A stretch of DNA of 64,000 bases from Ignavibacteriae bacterium HGW-Ignavibacteriae-2 (GCA_002839805.1 PGYT01000004.1:62876-126875), one strand, 5' to 3'. Numbered from the stretch's first letter, positions 46,665-56,779 are shown. The notes: generated by a model from the letters alone, not told the origin. Numbers and translations: made by a program.

Positions 46665-47459
46665 GTGAAAATTATTCCGATAAAAAGTCTTGGACAAAAT
46701 TATTTAAAAGATCAGAATATTATACGCAAAATAATAGATGAAATTGATATAATGCCAGATGACAGAATTATTGAAATTGGTCCTGGATTGGGCGCGTTAA
46801 CCAAAGAGATTTACAAAAAAACCGAATACTTTACCGCGATAGATATTGACACACGAGTGTCCGGTTATTTAAAAGAGCATATGCCTTCCCTTAATATTAT
46901 TATAACTGATTTTCTAAAAGTTGATTTAAACGAAATAATAAAATTTTCCCCGGTAAAAATTGCGGGTAATATTCCATACAATATTACTTCTCCTATTCTT
47001 TTTAAATTAATAGAAAACAGAGAATTGATCTCAGATGCAGTATTAATGGTACAGCACGAAGTAGCTAAAAGAATTTGTGGTAAACAAGGCACAAAGGATT
47101 ATGGTATATTAAGTGTTATTCTTTCTTATGTTGCGGATGTTAATTATTGTTTTAAAGTTTCGGCGAATGTATTTCATCCAAAGCCGAATGTTGATTCCGC
47201 CGTGATACATCTGAGATTCAAAAAAGAGTTGGAAGGAAACCTGCAGCTTGAAACATTTAAACAAGTGGTAAAAGCATCTTTTGGCAACAGAAGAAAAACT
47301 TTAAAAAATTCACTTAGTAATAGTATATTTCATAATTATGAATTAAATAAATTATCTGTTGATTTAACCAAAAGGGCGGAACAACTAAGTCTAAGTGATT
47401 TTATTATATTAACCGCACAAATTCAGAAACTTATCGATGATAGAAAAAACCGAAAATAG
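46665..47459 (+). CDS. rsmA: 16S rRNA dimethyladenosine methyltransferase RsmA (KsgA)
   Basis: Dimethylates two adjacent adenines near the 3' end of 16S rRNA during small-subunit assembly; 264 residues. N-terminal SLGQNYLKD, SAM-binding EIGPGLGALT, the acidic AIDIDTR, and the catalytic NIPYNITSPI motif are all present; the C-terminal domain has FHPKPNVDSAV and ASFGNRRKTLKNSL. Start GTG at 46665, chosen because the family N-terminus begins just there; the ribosome binding site is weak (TTGAGAAT). Its last 23 bases overlap mgtE in another frame. Confidence 0.95.
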   Translation: MKIIPIKSLGQNYLKDQNIIRKIIDEIDIMPDDRIIEIGPGLGALTKEIYKKTEYFTAIDIDTRVSGYLKEHMPSLNIIITDFLKVDLNEIIKFSPVKIAGNIPYNITSPILFKLIENRELISDAVLMVQHEVAKRICGKQGTKDYGILSVILSYVADVNYCFKVSANVFHPKPNVDSAVIHLRFKKELEGNLQLETFKQVVKASFGNRRKTLKNSLSNSIFHNYELNKLSVDLTKRAEQLSLSDFIILTAQIQKLIDDRKNRK

Positions 47460-48819
47460 AACTGTAAGAGATGTTATCCAAATTGACTCCGAGCTGTTGG
47501 AAAACATCTCTCAACTTATAGAAGACCAAGCCTCACAAAGTATTTTAACTATTCTGGCGGACCTGCATTCGGCCGATATTGCCGAAATTATCAATCACCT
47601 CAATTTTGATGACGCTATTTTTATATTTGAATTACTGAATACGGAAATAGCCAGCGAAGTTGTTGTTGAATTAGACGAGAACCTGCGCGAGAAATTATTA
47701 AAAGAAATCGGCACTGAAAAAATAACCAATATTATCGATGAACTCGAAACAGATGACGCTACTGATATTCTTAGTGATTTGCCTTCGGGTGTTGCAGAAC
47801 ATGTGCTCGACAATATTGATATTGAAGATTCCGAAGAAGTAAAAGAATTGCTCAAATACCCTGAAGATTCGGCCGGCGGTATAATGAGCGGAGATTTTGT
47901 TTTTGTATACGATTACGAAACTGTAAAAACTGCTATTAAAACAGTTCGATTTCACGCCGAAGAATATGAACATATTTATTTTATATATGTTTTGGATTCC
48001 GAAGAAAGACTTAAGGGAATTGTATCTCTAAAATCGTTGCTCGTAAACTCATTGCGTAAAAGAATCTCATCAGTAATGGAAGAAGAGTTGATTTATGTAA
48101 ATCCCGAAATGGATCAGGAAGCAGTGGCAAATATAATGAAGAAGTACGATCTTGTTTCCGTTCCGGTGGTAGATGAAAAGAAAGTAATGCTCGGGCGAAT
48201 TACTATTGATGATATTGTTGATGTAATTCAGGAAGAAGCTGATGAAGATATGCAAAAGTTTGCAGGACTTTCGGAGGATCAGGAGTCAAGCGATTCTGTT
48301 TTTAGAATATCACGCATTCGATTACCCTGGCTTTTAATTGGGCTGGTAGGTGAATTATTTAATGTGCTACTTTTATCAACATATGAAACAACGATTCAGA
48401 ATATCGCAATAGCCGCTTTTTTTTTCCCTCTTGTAATGGCAATGGGCGGAAGCTCCGGTACTCAGGCCTCAATTGTAATGGTACGAAGTATCAATCAAAG
48501 CAATATTTGGTTTCAACAGGCCTTTATTAAAATTGGCAAAGAATTTCTAGTTTCAGTGTTAAACGGATTAACAATAAGCAGTATTTTATTCGTTATCACA
48601 ATGATATTCTTCGATAACATTGTTTTCACAATAATACTTTCCCTTTCTCTGTTATGTATAATTATTTTTGCCACAATCCTTGGAGCTACAATACCACTTT
48701 TATTAAAAAAATTTAATGTAGACCCAGCCGTTGCGACTGGACCATTTGTAACAACAATGAATGATATTTTCGGTTTATTCATTTATATGGCATTCTTAAC
48801 AATATTCCTTTTGCATTGA
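47437..48819 (+). CDS. mgtE: Magnesium transporter MgtE
   Basis: Mg2+ channel/transporter of 460 residues. The N-terminal superhelical domain has repeated LHSADIAEIINHL, DATDILSDLPSGVAEHVLD modules. Two CBS domains (about 135-265) include SAGGIMSG and MKKYDLVSVPVVDEKKVMLGRI; in homologues these domains and the N-domain sense cytosolic Mg2+ and close the pore. The C-terminal membrane domain (about 290-460, five helices) begins at RLPWLLIGLVGELFN and includes MAMGGSSGTQASIVMVRS, the pore signature. It overlaps rsmA by 23 bases and ends within the start of the PAP2 gene. Confidence 0.95.
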   Translation: MIEKTENRTVRDVIQIDSELLENISQLIEDQASQSILTILADLHSADIAEIINHLNFDDAIFIFELLNTEIASEVVVELDENLREKLLKEIGTEKITNIIDELETDDATDILSDLPSGVAEHVLDNIDIEDSEEVKELLKYPEDSAGGIMSGDFVFVYDYETVKTAIKTVRFHAEEYEHIYFIYVLDSEERLKGIVSLKSLLVNSLRKRISSVMEEELIYVNPEMDQEAVANIMKKYDLVSVPVVDEKKVMLGRITIDDIVDVIQEEADEDMQKFAGLSEDQESSDSVFRISRIRLPWLLIGLVGELFNVLLLSTYETTIQNIAIAAFFFPLVMAMGGSSGTQASIVMVRSINQSNIWFQQAFIKIGKEFLVSVLNGLTISSILFVITMIFFDNIVFTIILSLSLLCIIIFATILGATIPLLLKKFNVDPAVATGPFVTTMNDIFGLFIYMAFLTIFLLH

Positions 48820-49769
48820 TGAATAGAATTAAAACTCATCTAATTAATCTGCGCGCGGTCGATCTATCCGTTATTATATTCGCCACTTTTCTAAGTGTTC
48901 TTAATATTATATTTATCGACAGGATTAGCAATTGGGCAGTTCATTTACTAATGAACACAACTGTTTCCATTGGAGTCTTTTTTGTTGCCTATCTTTACAA
49001 ACAGAAAAAAAATCTCTTGATAGAGCAGTTTTATTTCTGGTATCCGGTACCTCTTATTTTTTTGTCCTTTAAAGAATTGTATTTTATGGTTAAGCCGATT
49101 CATGGTGTGGATTATGACAACGTATTAATAAACATCGACAGATTTCTCTTCGGCGGCGATCCCACACATTATCTGTATTCAATATCAAATCCTGTTTTAA
49201 CAGAATTGCTGCAGATAGTTTACGCAACATTTTTTTTCCTGCCGATCATACTAGGAATAAATTTGTTGTTTTGCGGAAAAGAAAAGGAATTCCATTTTTC
49301 AACTTTCGCTGTAGTGTTTGGTTTTTTCCTTTCCTACATTGGTTATCTATTGGTTCCTGCAATAGGACCTAGATTCACATTACACGAGTTTGCAAATACT
49401 AATATCGAGTTACCGGGGTTGTTTTTAACTAACTATTTAAGAGAAATTGTAAATGCCGGGGAATCGATTCCAGCCGGTACTTTAAATCCCGCCGCCGTAG
49501 TTCAGAGAGATGTATTCCCGAGTGGGCATACACAAATGACGTTAATTGTAATGTACCTTTCGGTAAAATTTAAATCTCCCACACGTTATTTCTTTTTAAT
49601 CAATGGTACTCTTTTAGTATTTTCCACTGTATATCTCAGATATCACTATGTGGCTGATTTAATAGGCGGATTGATTTTTATGATTATAACAATGACTCTC
49701 GGCAAATGGCTTTATAACAAATGGCGCAATTATAAAGGCGAAGATATAATTGTTTATTCTACTGACTAA
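48819..49769 (+). CDS. PAP2-family membrane phosphatase/phosphotransferase
   Basis: Integral membrane protein of 316 residues with about six helices. The PAP2 active-site motifs are FPSGHTQMT (catalytic His) and YLRYHYVADLIGG (nucleophile His and Asp). The classical first motif (Lys-x6-Arg-Pro) is replaced by a PAIGPRFTLHEF segment, as in the inositol-phosphorylceramide-synthase-like PAP2_3 group, so a lipid phosphotransferase is as likely as a phosphatase. The ATG at 48819 shares one base with the mgtE TGA; a TTG three bases earlier is an alternative. Its stop interlocks with the convergent eight-cysteine gene. Confidence 0.87.
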   Translation: MNRIKTHLINLRAVDLSVIIFATFLSVLNIIFIDRISNWAVHLLMNTTVSIGVFFVAYLYKQKKNLLIEQFYFWYPVPLIFLSFKELYFMVKPIHGVDYDNVLINIDRFLFGGDPTHYLYSISNPVLTELLQIVYATFFFLPIILGINLLFCGKEKEFHFSTFAVVFGFFLSYIGYLLVPAIGPRFTLHEFANTNIELPGLFLTNYLREIVNAGESIPAGTLNPAAVVQRDVFPSGHTQMTLIVMYLSVKFKSPTRYFFLINGTLLVFSTVYLRYHYVADLIGGLIFMIITMTLGKWLYNKWRNYKGEDIIVYSTD

Positions 49770-50098
49770 TTCACTTGTAAATCAACTTTTTGTATAGTAT
49801 CAACAATTATTGAAAAATATCTGTCCAAAGCACAATTGCTATCATCCCGAAGATGGCAATGTTCTTTATTTTTTGATGTTTTGCAATCCGAGCAGATTTT
49901 ATCACGAAGCTCAAGATGAAGGTCAAAAATGTTATCGGTTTGCGATCCATGTATCAGTTCAACAATTTTTGGTAAGTAAATTTCGACAGCACAAATTTCC
50001 TTTTCCGTAAGTATACATTCACCTTCTTCACTTGAATCCACACAAATGGAGCAAATGTTTTCTTTTATGGCTTTCAAATATTTATCTGAATTTTTCAT
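49766..50098 (-). CDS. Duplicated eight-cysteine small protein, function unknown
   Basis: A 110-residue soluble protein without signal peptide. It consists of two tandem repeats: Cys16, 19, 28, 36 and Cys69, 72, 81, 89. Every cysteine of the second repeat lies exactly 53 residues after its partner, so both are C-x2-C-x8-C-x7-C, followed by an Ala and a helix containing an aromatic pair (AVEIYLPKIVELI and ALDRYFSIIVDTI). Each repeat could bind a metal ion or an Fe-S cluster. I do not recognise a named family. It is divergent from menG (61 bp apart) and converges on the PAP2 gene with interlocked stops, so it is transcribed alone. Confidence 0.75.
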   Translation of the reverse strand: MKNSDKYLKAIKENICSICVDSSEEGECILTEKEICAVEIYLPKIVELIHGSQTDNIFDLHLELRDKICSDCKTSKNKEHCHLRDDSNCALDRYFSIIVDTIQKVDLQVN

Positions 50099-50159
50099 AG
50101 TTTTAACTTTGTTATTAATTCTAAAATGAAATCATCTTTAATCACAAATTACTTTTTAA

Positions 50160-50840
50160 ATGGATAAGAAAAAACAAGTAAAAAGAATATTTGACAGTAT
50201 AGCATATCGATACGACTTTCTCAATCATTTTCTTAGCGTTGGTATTGATATTTATTGGCGTAAAAAATCCTTAAAACTTAGTGAAATAAACCGGCACAGC
50301 GTTTTGTTGGATGTAGCATGCGGCACCGGCGACTTTGCCATTGAAGCCAGAAAACTTGGCGTAAAAAATATTACAGGTGCGGATTTGTCATATAATATGC
50401 TGAAATTTTTTAATGCAAAATCCGAATGGAGCCGTGGTAATATTATTCAATGTGTGGCGGAAAACCTCCCTTTTAATTCAGGGACATTCACACATATAAC
50501 CGTTGCGTTTGGTGTAAGAAATTTTTTTGATATAGCTGAAGCTTTCAAAAACTTTAATACAGTTTTGAAAGATGGAGGCAAAGCCATTGTTTTGGAATTT
50601 CAACTGCCGAAAAATATTATTATTAGAAAAGGATATTTATTTTATTTCAACAAAGTGCTTCCCGCGATTGGAAAATTGATTTCCAAAGATAAAGAAGCGT
50701 ATACCTATCTTCCTGAATCAGTAAACCAGTTCGATTCAAATGTTAATCTTGTGAAACTTTTTAAGGAGGCTGGATTCGACAAAGTTTCAGTCAAATCATT
50801 AACATTCGGGATTGCACAAATTACGATTGCAGAAAAATAG
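50160..50840 (+). CDS. menG: Demethylmenaquinone methyltransferase
   Basis: UbiE/MenG-family SAM-dependent methyltransferase, 226 residues, for the last step of menaquinone synthesis. The N-terminal family signature VKRIFDSIAYRYDFLNHFLS, SAM-binding LDVACGTGDFAIEA, acidic GADLSYNMLKF, VAFGVRNF and the PESVNQF motif are present. The quinone product would feed complex I encoded downstream in the window. It is transcribed alone; a convergent rdgB gene ends one base after its stop. The bacterium probably uses menaquinone rather than ubiquinone, which is inferred from lineage. Confidence 0.93.
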   Translation: MDKKKQVKRIFDSIAYRYDFLNHFLSVGIDIYWRKKSLKLSEINRHSVLLDVACGTGDFAIEARKLGVKNITGADLSYNMLKFFNAKSEWSRGNIIQCVAENLPFNSGTFTHITVAFGVRNFFDIAEAFKNFNTVLKDGGKAIVLEFQLPKNIIIRKGYLFYFNKVLPAIGKLISKDKEAYTYLPESVNQFDSNVNLVKLFKEAGFDKVSVKSLTFGIAQITIAEK

Positions 50841-50841
50841 A

Positions 50842-51426
50842 TTATATTTTAAGGAGCATAGTTTTTAATTCATTAAATGCTTTATAACGGTGACTAATAC
50901 TATTTTTTTCATCCAATGTCATCTCTGCCAAGGTTTTATCTGAATCTTTAGGAACAAAAATTGGGTCATATCCGAATCCGTTGGTTCCCCGTTTTTCAGA
51001 AATTATTTTACCTTCCAGTTTACCTAATGCAGATAATCGAGCGGCGCCGTCATAATAAACCGCACAGCTAATGAACCGAGCTGTGTAAGGTTTTGCAAGG
51101 GGTTCGAGCTCTTTAATTACCTTATCATTATTATCATCGTATGTGCAGTTTTCACCTGCGTATCTAGCGCTTAAAACACCCGGGCGTCCTTGCAGCTGAT
51201 CTATTTCCAAACCGGAGTCATCCGCCATGACAGGAAGTTTAAATTGATTATAGACTGCTTCGGCTTTAAGAAATGCATTTCCTTCGAATGTATTTTCGGT
51301 TTCTTCTACTTCAACTACATTACCCAAATCGGTGGGTGAAATAATTTCATATTCAGAATTCTCAAATATTTTTTTTACTTCTTGTAATTTACCGGCGTTA
51401 CCAGTTGCAAAAATTATTTTTGTCAA
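50842..51426 (-). CDS. rdgB: XTP/dITP diphosphatase (RdgB/HAM1)
   Basis: House-cleaning enzyme that hydrolyses ITP, dITP and XTP to monophosphates; 194 residues. IFATGNAGKLQEV at the N-terminus binds the phosphate, MADDSGLEID carries the catalytic acidic pair, GVLSARYAG and GYDPIFVPKDSDKT are substrate loops, and EKNSISHRYKA closes the site. The start is probably TTG at 51426, four bases after AAGGGAA and with the usual short N-terminus; a TTG at 51444 would add six residues and overlap the amidohydrolase gene by eight bases. Last gene of the uvrA operon. Confidence 0.95.
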   Translation of the reverse strand: MTKIIFATGNAGKLQEVKKIFENSEYEIISPTDLGNVVEVEETENTFEGNAFLKAEAVYNQFKLPVMADDSGLEIDQLQGRPGVLSARYAGENCTYDDNNDKVIKELEPLAKPYTARFISCAVYYDGAARLSALGKLEGKIISEKRGTNGFGYDPIFVPKDSDKTLAEMTLDEKNSISHRYKAFNELKTMLLKI

Positions 51427-51436
51427 GTTATTCCCT

Positions 51437-52774
51437 TTAATCAACTCTATTTAATAAACTTTTTAATTCTTTTTTTCCCAAACTGAGCAATTCATTTTCA
51501 TCATAATGTAATGATTTGCCGTTGCGAGCAACCCATTGCCCTCCTATCATAACATGCTTAACATCAATACGCTCAGATGAATAAACAATGGAAGAGTAAA
51601 TTTTTTCTTCACTATCATTCAATGGATTCGAAGGACGTTCCAAATCAATTAATACAAGATCCGCCTGCTTTCCAACCTCTATGCTTCCGATTTCATTTTC
51701 TAAGTTGAGCGCCTTAGCTCCTTCTATGTTGGAGAGACGGAAAGTAGTTTTTGCATCCATAGATGTGGGACCATGCAAAGGTTTTTGAATTAGTGAAGCG
51801 AGGCGCATTTCGTGAAATATGCTAAGATTATTATTACATGGAGCGCCGTCAGCCCCTAGTGAAACCGAGATTCCGTTTTGTATATATTGTGGAATATTCG
51901 CTATTCCACTTCCCAGTTTTAGATTGGAGGATACACAGTGTGAAACTCTGCTTCCTGTACTTTTTAAAGTACCAATCTCCAATTCGTTTAAATGAATACA
52001 ATGCGCTAAAACGGTAGAATTTCCTAAAATTCCAATTTGGTTAAAATATTCAATGTTTTCTTTGCCTGTCATTTTACGCACTTCTTCTATCTCGCTTCTG
52101 TTCTCTGACGAATGGGTGTGGTATAAAGATCCATTAAATTCTTGAAGCATATCGTGCGTATCTCTAAGTAATCTTTCGGAACAGGAAAGCACGAAACGAG
52201 GCGCAAAGCCATATTTTATTTTTTTAGTTTTGTTATGATAATGTTTCGCTAATTCATAACTTGAATTAAGTGATTCATCAGTTGATTCCTTAAATTGAGG
52301 CATTAGTCCATTTTTATCAACCATACATTTACCGGCGAAAGCACGCATACCCGAATTAATAAGTTCTTCAAAAATCACTTCCTGATGCCGAATGGTTCCC
52401 ATATCCAAAATTGTTGTTGTCCCGCCGAGCTGCAGTTCGTTAATACCAAGTTGAGCCGAAATTTTTAATGACGCCTGATTATGAGCGTTTTCATAAGGAA
52501 AAATTTTTAATTGAAGCCAATCCAAAAGTTCAAGATCATCGGCTAATCCTCTGAATAAAGTTTGGCACAAATGAATATGAGTTTGAATAAAACCCGGTAT
52601 CAGAGTCAATTCGGGATACTCGTAAATCTCACCTTCAAAAGCTGATAGCTCAATTTCATTTTTTCCCAGAATCCCTGATATTTTATCATCCTCTATTAAT
52701 AAAGCATGATTCTTTAAAATGGCATCCAGTTTATTTACAGTTACAATCTGTTTAGGAATTATTAGTTTTTTCAT
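51437..52774 (-). CDS. Amidohydrolase, MTA/SAH-deaminase-like
   Basis: Metal-dependent deaminase of the ATZ/TRZ or MtaD group, 445 residues. PGFIQTHIHL provides the first metal His pair; LFRGLADDLELLDWLQLKIFP is typical of 5'-methylthioadenosine/S-adenosylhomocysteine deaminases; HTHSSENRSE, LAHCIHLNE and SLGADGAPCNNN complete the metal and catalytic set. KQADLVLIDL closes the beta-sandwich. The exact substrate (SAH, MTA, guanine or another amino-heterocycle) cannot be read from sequence. It overlaps the AhpD-like gene by 23 bases, so the two are coupled. Confidence 0.88.
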   Translation of the reverse strand: MKKLIIPKQIVTVNKLDAILKNHALLIEDDKISGILGKNEIELSAFEGEIYEYPELTLIPGFIQTHIHLCQTLFRGLADDLELLDWLQLKIFPYENAHNQASLKISAQLGINELQLGGTTTILDMGTIRHQEVIFEELINSGMRAFAGKCMVDKNGLMPQFKESTDESLNSSYELAKHYHNKTKKIKYGFAPRFVLSCSERLLRDTHDMLQEFNGSLYHTHSSENRSEIEEVRKMTGKENIEYFNQIGILGNSTVLAHCIHLNELEIGTLKSTGSRVSHCVSSNLKLGSGIANIPQYIQNGISVSLGADGAPCNNNLSIFHEMRLASLIQKPLHGPTSMDAKTTFRLSNIEGAKALNLENEIGSIEVGKQADLVLIDLERPSNPLNDSEEKIYSSIVYSSERIDVKHVMIGGQWVARNGKSLHYDENELLSLGKKELKSLLNRVD

Positions 52775-53120
52775 TTTCCTCTTTTAATAAATCATCCAAT
52801 TGTTCCATAGCAAATCTGAGGTGGGGTATTACAATTGACCCACCTACAATAAGAGCTATATTAAAGCTTTCATATAATTCCTGGCGGTTTGCGCCTTCAA
52901 CAACGGCTCTATCTATATGATAAAGAATACAGTCATTGCATCGCAGTACCATTGAAGCCACGAGACCCATAAGTTCCTTTGTTTTGGCGTTCAACGCTCC
53001 ATCTATATAAGCCTTATTATCTAAAGCAAAAAATTTATTAAAATCCCTGAAACCTGAATTAAGTATTTTGTCATTCATTTCAGAACGGTACTTATTAAAT
53101 TCATTTATGTTTGTCTTCAT
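52752..53120 (-). CDS. Carboxymuconolactone decarboxylase/AhpD-family protein
   Basis: Small all-helical protein of 122 residues of the CMD/AhpD-like family. The redox motif is RCNDCILYHIDRAV (Cys-x2-Cys with a His three residues on), matching AhpD-like peroxidase or disulfide-reductase members rather than true lactone decarboxylases. KELMGLVASMVLRC precedes it as expected. It begins 9 bp after uvrA and overlaps the amidohydrolase by 23 bases. A thiol role is inferred from the motif only. Confidence 0.9.
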   Translation of the reverse strand: MKTNINEFNKYRSEMNDKILNSGFRDFNKFFALDNKAYIDGALNAKTKELMGLVASMVLRCNDCILYHIDRAVVEGANRQELYESFNIALIVGGSIVIPHLRFAMEQLDDLLKEENEKTNNS

Positions 53121-53129
53121 ATCAGATAT

Positions 53130-55973
53130 TTACCCTTTTATAGAATTTCGTTTAAGCTCTTTAGCTAAATAATGTCCTGTAATACTTTTGGGAATTAGCG
53201 CAACTTCTTCCGGTGTTCCTTCGGCAATTATATCTCCACCGTATTCACCTCCACCAGGACCAAGGTCAATAATATAATCCGCAACTTTAATTACATCAAG
53301 ATTATGTTCAACTACAATTACAGTATTACCTTTATCTACAAGCTTATTCAACACATTTAATAAAATTCGAACATCCTCAAAATGCAAACCTGTAGTAGGT
53401 TCGTCCAAAATATAAATAGTTTTACCAGTGCTCACCTTACTCAACTCAGTTGCCAATTTTACACGTTGCGCCTCGCCGCCGGACAAAGTTGTAGCTTGTT
53501 GCCCGAGTTTAACATAACCAAGCCCGACATCGTTTAAGGATTTTATTTTTCTTTTGATCCTTGGAAGATCTTTAAAAAATAATAGCGCGTCTTCAATAGT
53601 CATTTCAAGTACATCGTTAATCGACTTGGTTTTATAAAGTATTTCAAGAGTTTCTCTGTTATAACGTTTTCCATTGCAAGTTTCGCAATGAACATAAACA
53701 TCTGGTAAAAAATTCATCTCTATCTTCTGAAGTCCTGCTCCCTGGCATTCTTCACATCTACCGCCTTTAACATTAAAACTGAATCTTCCTGCTTTGTAAC
53801 CCCGCATTTTGGATTCAGGCAATTCGGTGAACAGATCGCGGATAAATGTAAACAAACCGGTATAAGTTGCCGGGTTTGATCTGGGCGTCCTTCCTATGGG
53901 AGATTGATCAATCTCTATTACTTTATCCAAATTTTCCATTCCGCTTATTTCTTTATGGGGCAATGGAACCACTTTAGAATTATAAAACTTCCTCATTAAT
54001 GCACTTACAAGAGTTTCATTAATAAGAGTAGATTTACCCGAACCACTTACACCTGTAACTGCCGTAAAGACTCCAAGTGGAATTTTTACATCAATATCTT
54101 TTAAATTATTACCGGAAGCCGATTTAATATTTATCCATTTACCGTTGCTTTTCCTTCTTTCCTTTCCCCAGCCTATTATTTTTATATCATTTAAATAATC
54201 CAATGTAATTGATGAATGACCATTTGAGGTATCGAGCACATCTTTAGCAGAACCTGCCAGGCATATTTCACCGCCATGTTCCCCCGCGCCGGGACCAAGA
54301 TCTATAATATAATCCGCGTGTTCAATTGTCTCACGGTCGTGCTCAACAACAATTACTGTATTACCCAAATCACGTAGATTTTTTAATGATTCAATCAATT
54401 TTATATTATCACTCTGATGCAGTCCAATACTAGGTTCATCCAAAACATATAACACACCTGATAACTGTGTACCTATCTGAGTGGCCAGTCTAATTCTTTG
54501 GGATTCACCACCGGAGAGAGTTCTTGCGGATCTACCAAGTGTAAGATAATCCAAACCTACATTTAAGAGGAAACTTAATCTTTCGGTTATCTCTTTTAGT
54601 ATCTGTCGGGATATAATTTCTTCTCTTTCAGTCAAGTTAAGATTTTCGAAAAACCTTTGAGTTTTTTCAATAGATAAAGCTGTTACTTCACTTATATTCT
54701 TTTCGTTAAAAGTTACAGCTAAGGATTCAGGTTTCAATCGCCCGCCCTTGCATGTGCTGCAGGTGTTTGTCGTCATAAAAGATTCAGCCCAGTCTCTTAT
54801 ATGATTCGATGAAGTGTTATCATAATAATGCTGAACGTAATTTAACACACCGGAAAACTTGTGCTTGTAATTAACAGTTTTACCTCCGCCATATTTATAT
54901 GCAAAGGCAATTTTTTCTTTGCTTCCATGAAATAAAATTTCATACTGCTGCTCGGTCAGGTCTTTAAGCTTGGTATCGAAGTTAAAACCTAATACGTCAG
55001 CTACTCCTTCTAATTGATTAAAAAACCAAATATTACGTGGTTTACCAAGAGCATCTATAGCACTTTCGTTGATCGATTTATTCCAGTCGGGTACTATTAA
55101 ACTAATATCCAATTCTTTTTTCTCACCTAAACCGTCACAATCAGGACACGAACCATAAGGCGAATTAAAAGAAAAAGAGTTTGGAGCCAATTCCTGATAG
55201 CTAATTCCACAATGATGGCAGGCAAGGTTACGGCTATAAATTATATCTTCTTTACCATCGGAAATTATCAAACTTCCATTCCCATAATTCAGCGCGACCT
55301 CTATCGATTCATTTAATCGGGAAAAACTTTTTCCCGAAACTTTTATCCTGTCAATTACAATTTCAATATTATGGATTTTATATCTGTCCAGTTTTAAGCC
55401 GCTTGCCGCCTCGAATGTCTCTCCATCTACCCTAACTCTTAAAAATCCATCCTTTAAGATATCTTCAAACAATTCTCTATAGTGCCCTTTTCTACCCCTG
55501 ACTACAGGGGCCAGGATTTGTATACGTTGTTCGGAATATTTTTTTTGTATTGAATCAATTATTTGTTCGGCTGTCTGCTTCTCTACAACTCTGCCGCAAT
55601 TATAACAGTGTGGTTTACCAACGCGGGCGTATAACAATCTTAGGTAGTCGTAAATTTCTGTTACTGTTCCAACTGTAGAACGCGGGTTTCCAGTAGTAGA
55701 TTTCTGTTCAATAGAAATAGCCGGACTTAATCCTTCAATAAGATCAACGTCAGGTTTTTCCAACATATTCAAAAACTGACGAGCGTATGCAGATAACGAC
55801 TCTATATAGCGACGCTGTCCCTCAGCATAAATTGTATCGAATGCCAATGATGACTTTCCGGAACCTGAGAGTCCTGTAATAACTACAAAAGAATCCCTTG
55901 GGATTTTTAGTGATATATCTTTGAGGTTATGTTCGCGCGCTCCGCGTATAATTATTTGGTTTTCAAAATCCAT
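53130..55973 (-). CDS. uvrA: Excinuclease ABC subunit A (UvrA)
   Basis: DNA damage-recognition ATPase of nucleotide excision repair, 947 residues from the ATG at 55973; a TTG at 55997 would add eight. Neither has a good ribosome binding site, but the ATG gives the common N-terminus leading to [14 protein letters not shown]. Two ABC cassettes: [15 protein letters not shown] with [14 protein letters not shown], and [14 protein letters not shown] with [14 protein letters not shown]. Zinc modules: CYNCGRV, CHHCG with [10 protein letters not shown], and CEECQGAG with [11 protein letters not shown]. First gene of an operon with an AhpD-like protein, an amidohydrolase and rdgB. Confidence 0.97.
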   Translation of the reverse strand: MDFENQIIIRGAREHNLKDISLKIPRDSFVVITGLSGSGKSSLAFDTIYAEGQRRYIESLSAYARQFLNMLEKPDVDLIEGLSPAISIEQKSTTGNPRSTVGTVTEIYDYLRLLYARVGKPHCYNCGRVVEKQTAEQIIDSIQKKYSEQRIQILAPVVRGRKGHYRELFEDILKDGFLRVRVDGETFEAASGLKLDRYKIHNIEIVIDRIKVSGKSFSRLNESIEVALNYGNGSLIISDGKEDIIYSRNLACHHCGISYQELAPNSFSFNSPYGSCPDCDGLGEKKELDISLIVPDWNKSINESAIDALGKPRNIWFFNQLEGVADVLGFNFDTKLKDLTEQQYEILFHGSKEKIAFAYKYGGGKTVNYKHKFSGVLNYVQHYYDNTSSNHIRDWAESFMTTNTCSTCKGGRLKPESLAVTFNEKNISEVTALSIEKTQRFFENLNLTEREEIISRQILKEITERLSFLLNVGLDYLTLGRSARTLSGGESQRIRLATQIGTQLSGVLYVLDEPSIGLHQSDNIKLIESLKNLRDLGNTVIVVEHDRETIEHADYIIDLGPGAGEHGGEICLAGSAKDVLDTSNGHSSITLDYLNDIKIIGWGKERRKSNGKWINIKSASGNNLKDIDVKIPLGVFTAVTGVSGSGKSTLINETLVSALMRKFYNSKVVPLPHKEISGMENLDKVIEIDQSPIGRTPRSNPATYTGLFTFIRDLFTELPESKMRGYKAGRFSFNVKGGRCEECQGAGLQKIEMNFLPDVYVHCETCNGKRYNRETLEILYKTKSINDVLEMTIEDALLFFKDLPRIKRKIKSLNDVGLGYVKLGQQATTLSGGEAQRVKLATELSKVSTGKTIYILDEPTTGLHFEDVRILLNVLNKLVDKGNTVIVVEHNLDVIKVADYIIDLGPGGGEYGGDIIAEGTPEEVALIPKSITGHYLAKELKRNSIKG

Positions 55974-56058
55974 TTGGGTAGTTTTACTAAAGTTCAAACC
56001 TGAATTCTACTTATTGATTAATAGAAAATCAATTTTATTTTGATAATAAAATTTTATT

Positions 56059-56682
56059 ATGTCTTCAATTACATTATTTACAACACTACAAAACCGAAAC
56101 GAATTCAAATTCAAGGAAAAAGGATCTTTATTTATCGGGAATGCAATTCCTGTAAATACAGTTGAACTCGCTGAATTTTCTTTAGAGGAAATACGAAAGA
56201 AGTATTACGATGCCACACATAATTGTTTCGCGTATAATCTTTTCGGCAACCAATCGCGTTATTCGGATGACGGTGAACCGAACGGAACGGCGGGACTAAG
56301 AATTTTAAATGCAATTGAACATTTTAGCCTAATCAATACTCTTGTAGTAGTTACACGATACTATGGAGGTGTTAAACTTGGTGTAGGTCCGTTAGGTAAA
56401 GCGTATTATTATGCCGCATATAATGTTCTTGAAACCTCTGATAAACAACAGAAAGAACTATATAATAGAATTTTAATTGATTTTGACTATGACATGACTA
56501 GTAATGTACATCATTTTATAAATATTAATAGTGTTAAGGGTATAGAGAATATTTTTGAGTTAAAACCAAGAATTATCTGTTATATAAAACCCGAGAATAT
56601 GGAGCCTTTGATCAACCAATTACGTGAGGTTTCCCGCGATACAATTTCAGTAGAAATAATTGGGGAAAATTTCCTATTATAA
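56059..56682 (+). CDS. YigZ/IMPACT family protein
   Basis: Protein of 207 residues with an N-terminal UPF0029 (IMPACT) domain and a C-terminal DUF1949 ferredoxin-like domain. The conserved core is KKYYDATHNCFAY, then YSDDGEPNGTAGLRIL, then TRYYGGVKLGVGPLGKAYYYA. Family members are conserved in bacteria and eukaryotes; the eukaryotic relative IMPACT acts on translation regulation, but the bacterial role is not established. Divergent from uvrA, with 85 bp between; no terminator separates it clearly from the nuo operon. Confidence 0.92.
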   Translation: MSSITLFTTLQNRNEFKFKEKGSLFIGNAIPVNTVELAEFSLEEIRKKYYDATHNCFAYNLFGNQSRYSDDGEPNGTAGLRILNAIEHFSLINTLVVVTRYYGGVKLGVGPLGKAYYYAAYNVLETSDKQQKELYNRILIDFDYDMTSNVHHFININSVKGIENIFELKPRIICYIKPENMEPLINQLREVSRDTISVEIIGENFLL

Positions 56683-56719
56683 CAGAATTAAAAAATATTT
56701 TTGAATTAAAACACTTTTC

Positions 56720-56748
56720 TTGATATTTATATCCGATTCAATTATTTT
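56720..56748 (+). promoter_or_regulatory. Possible promoter of the nuo operon
   Basis: TTGATA (56720-56725), a 17-bp spacer and TATTTT (56743-56748), with a predicted leader of about 25 nt before the nuoA ATG. An overlapping alternative, TTGAAT (56701) with a 17-bp spacer and TATTTA (56724), is similar in quality. The AT-rich background lowers confidence. Confidence 0.35.
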
Positions 56749-56779
56749 AGTCACTAAAATTTTTATAGACATAAAATAC

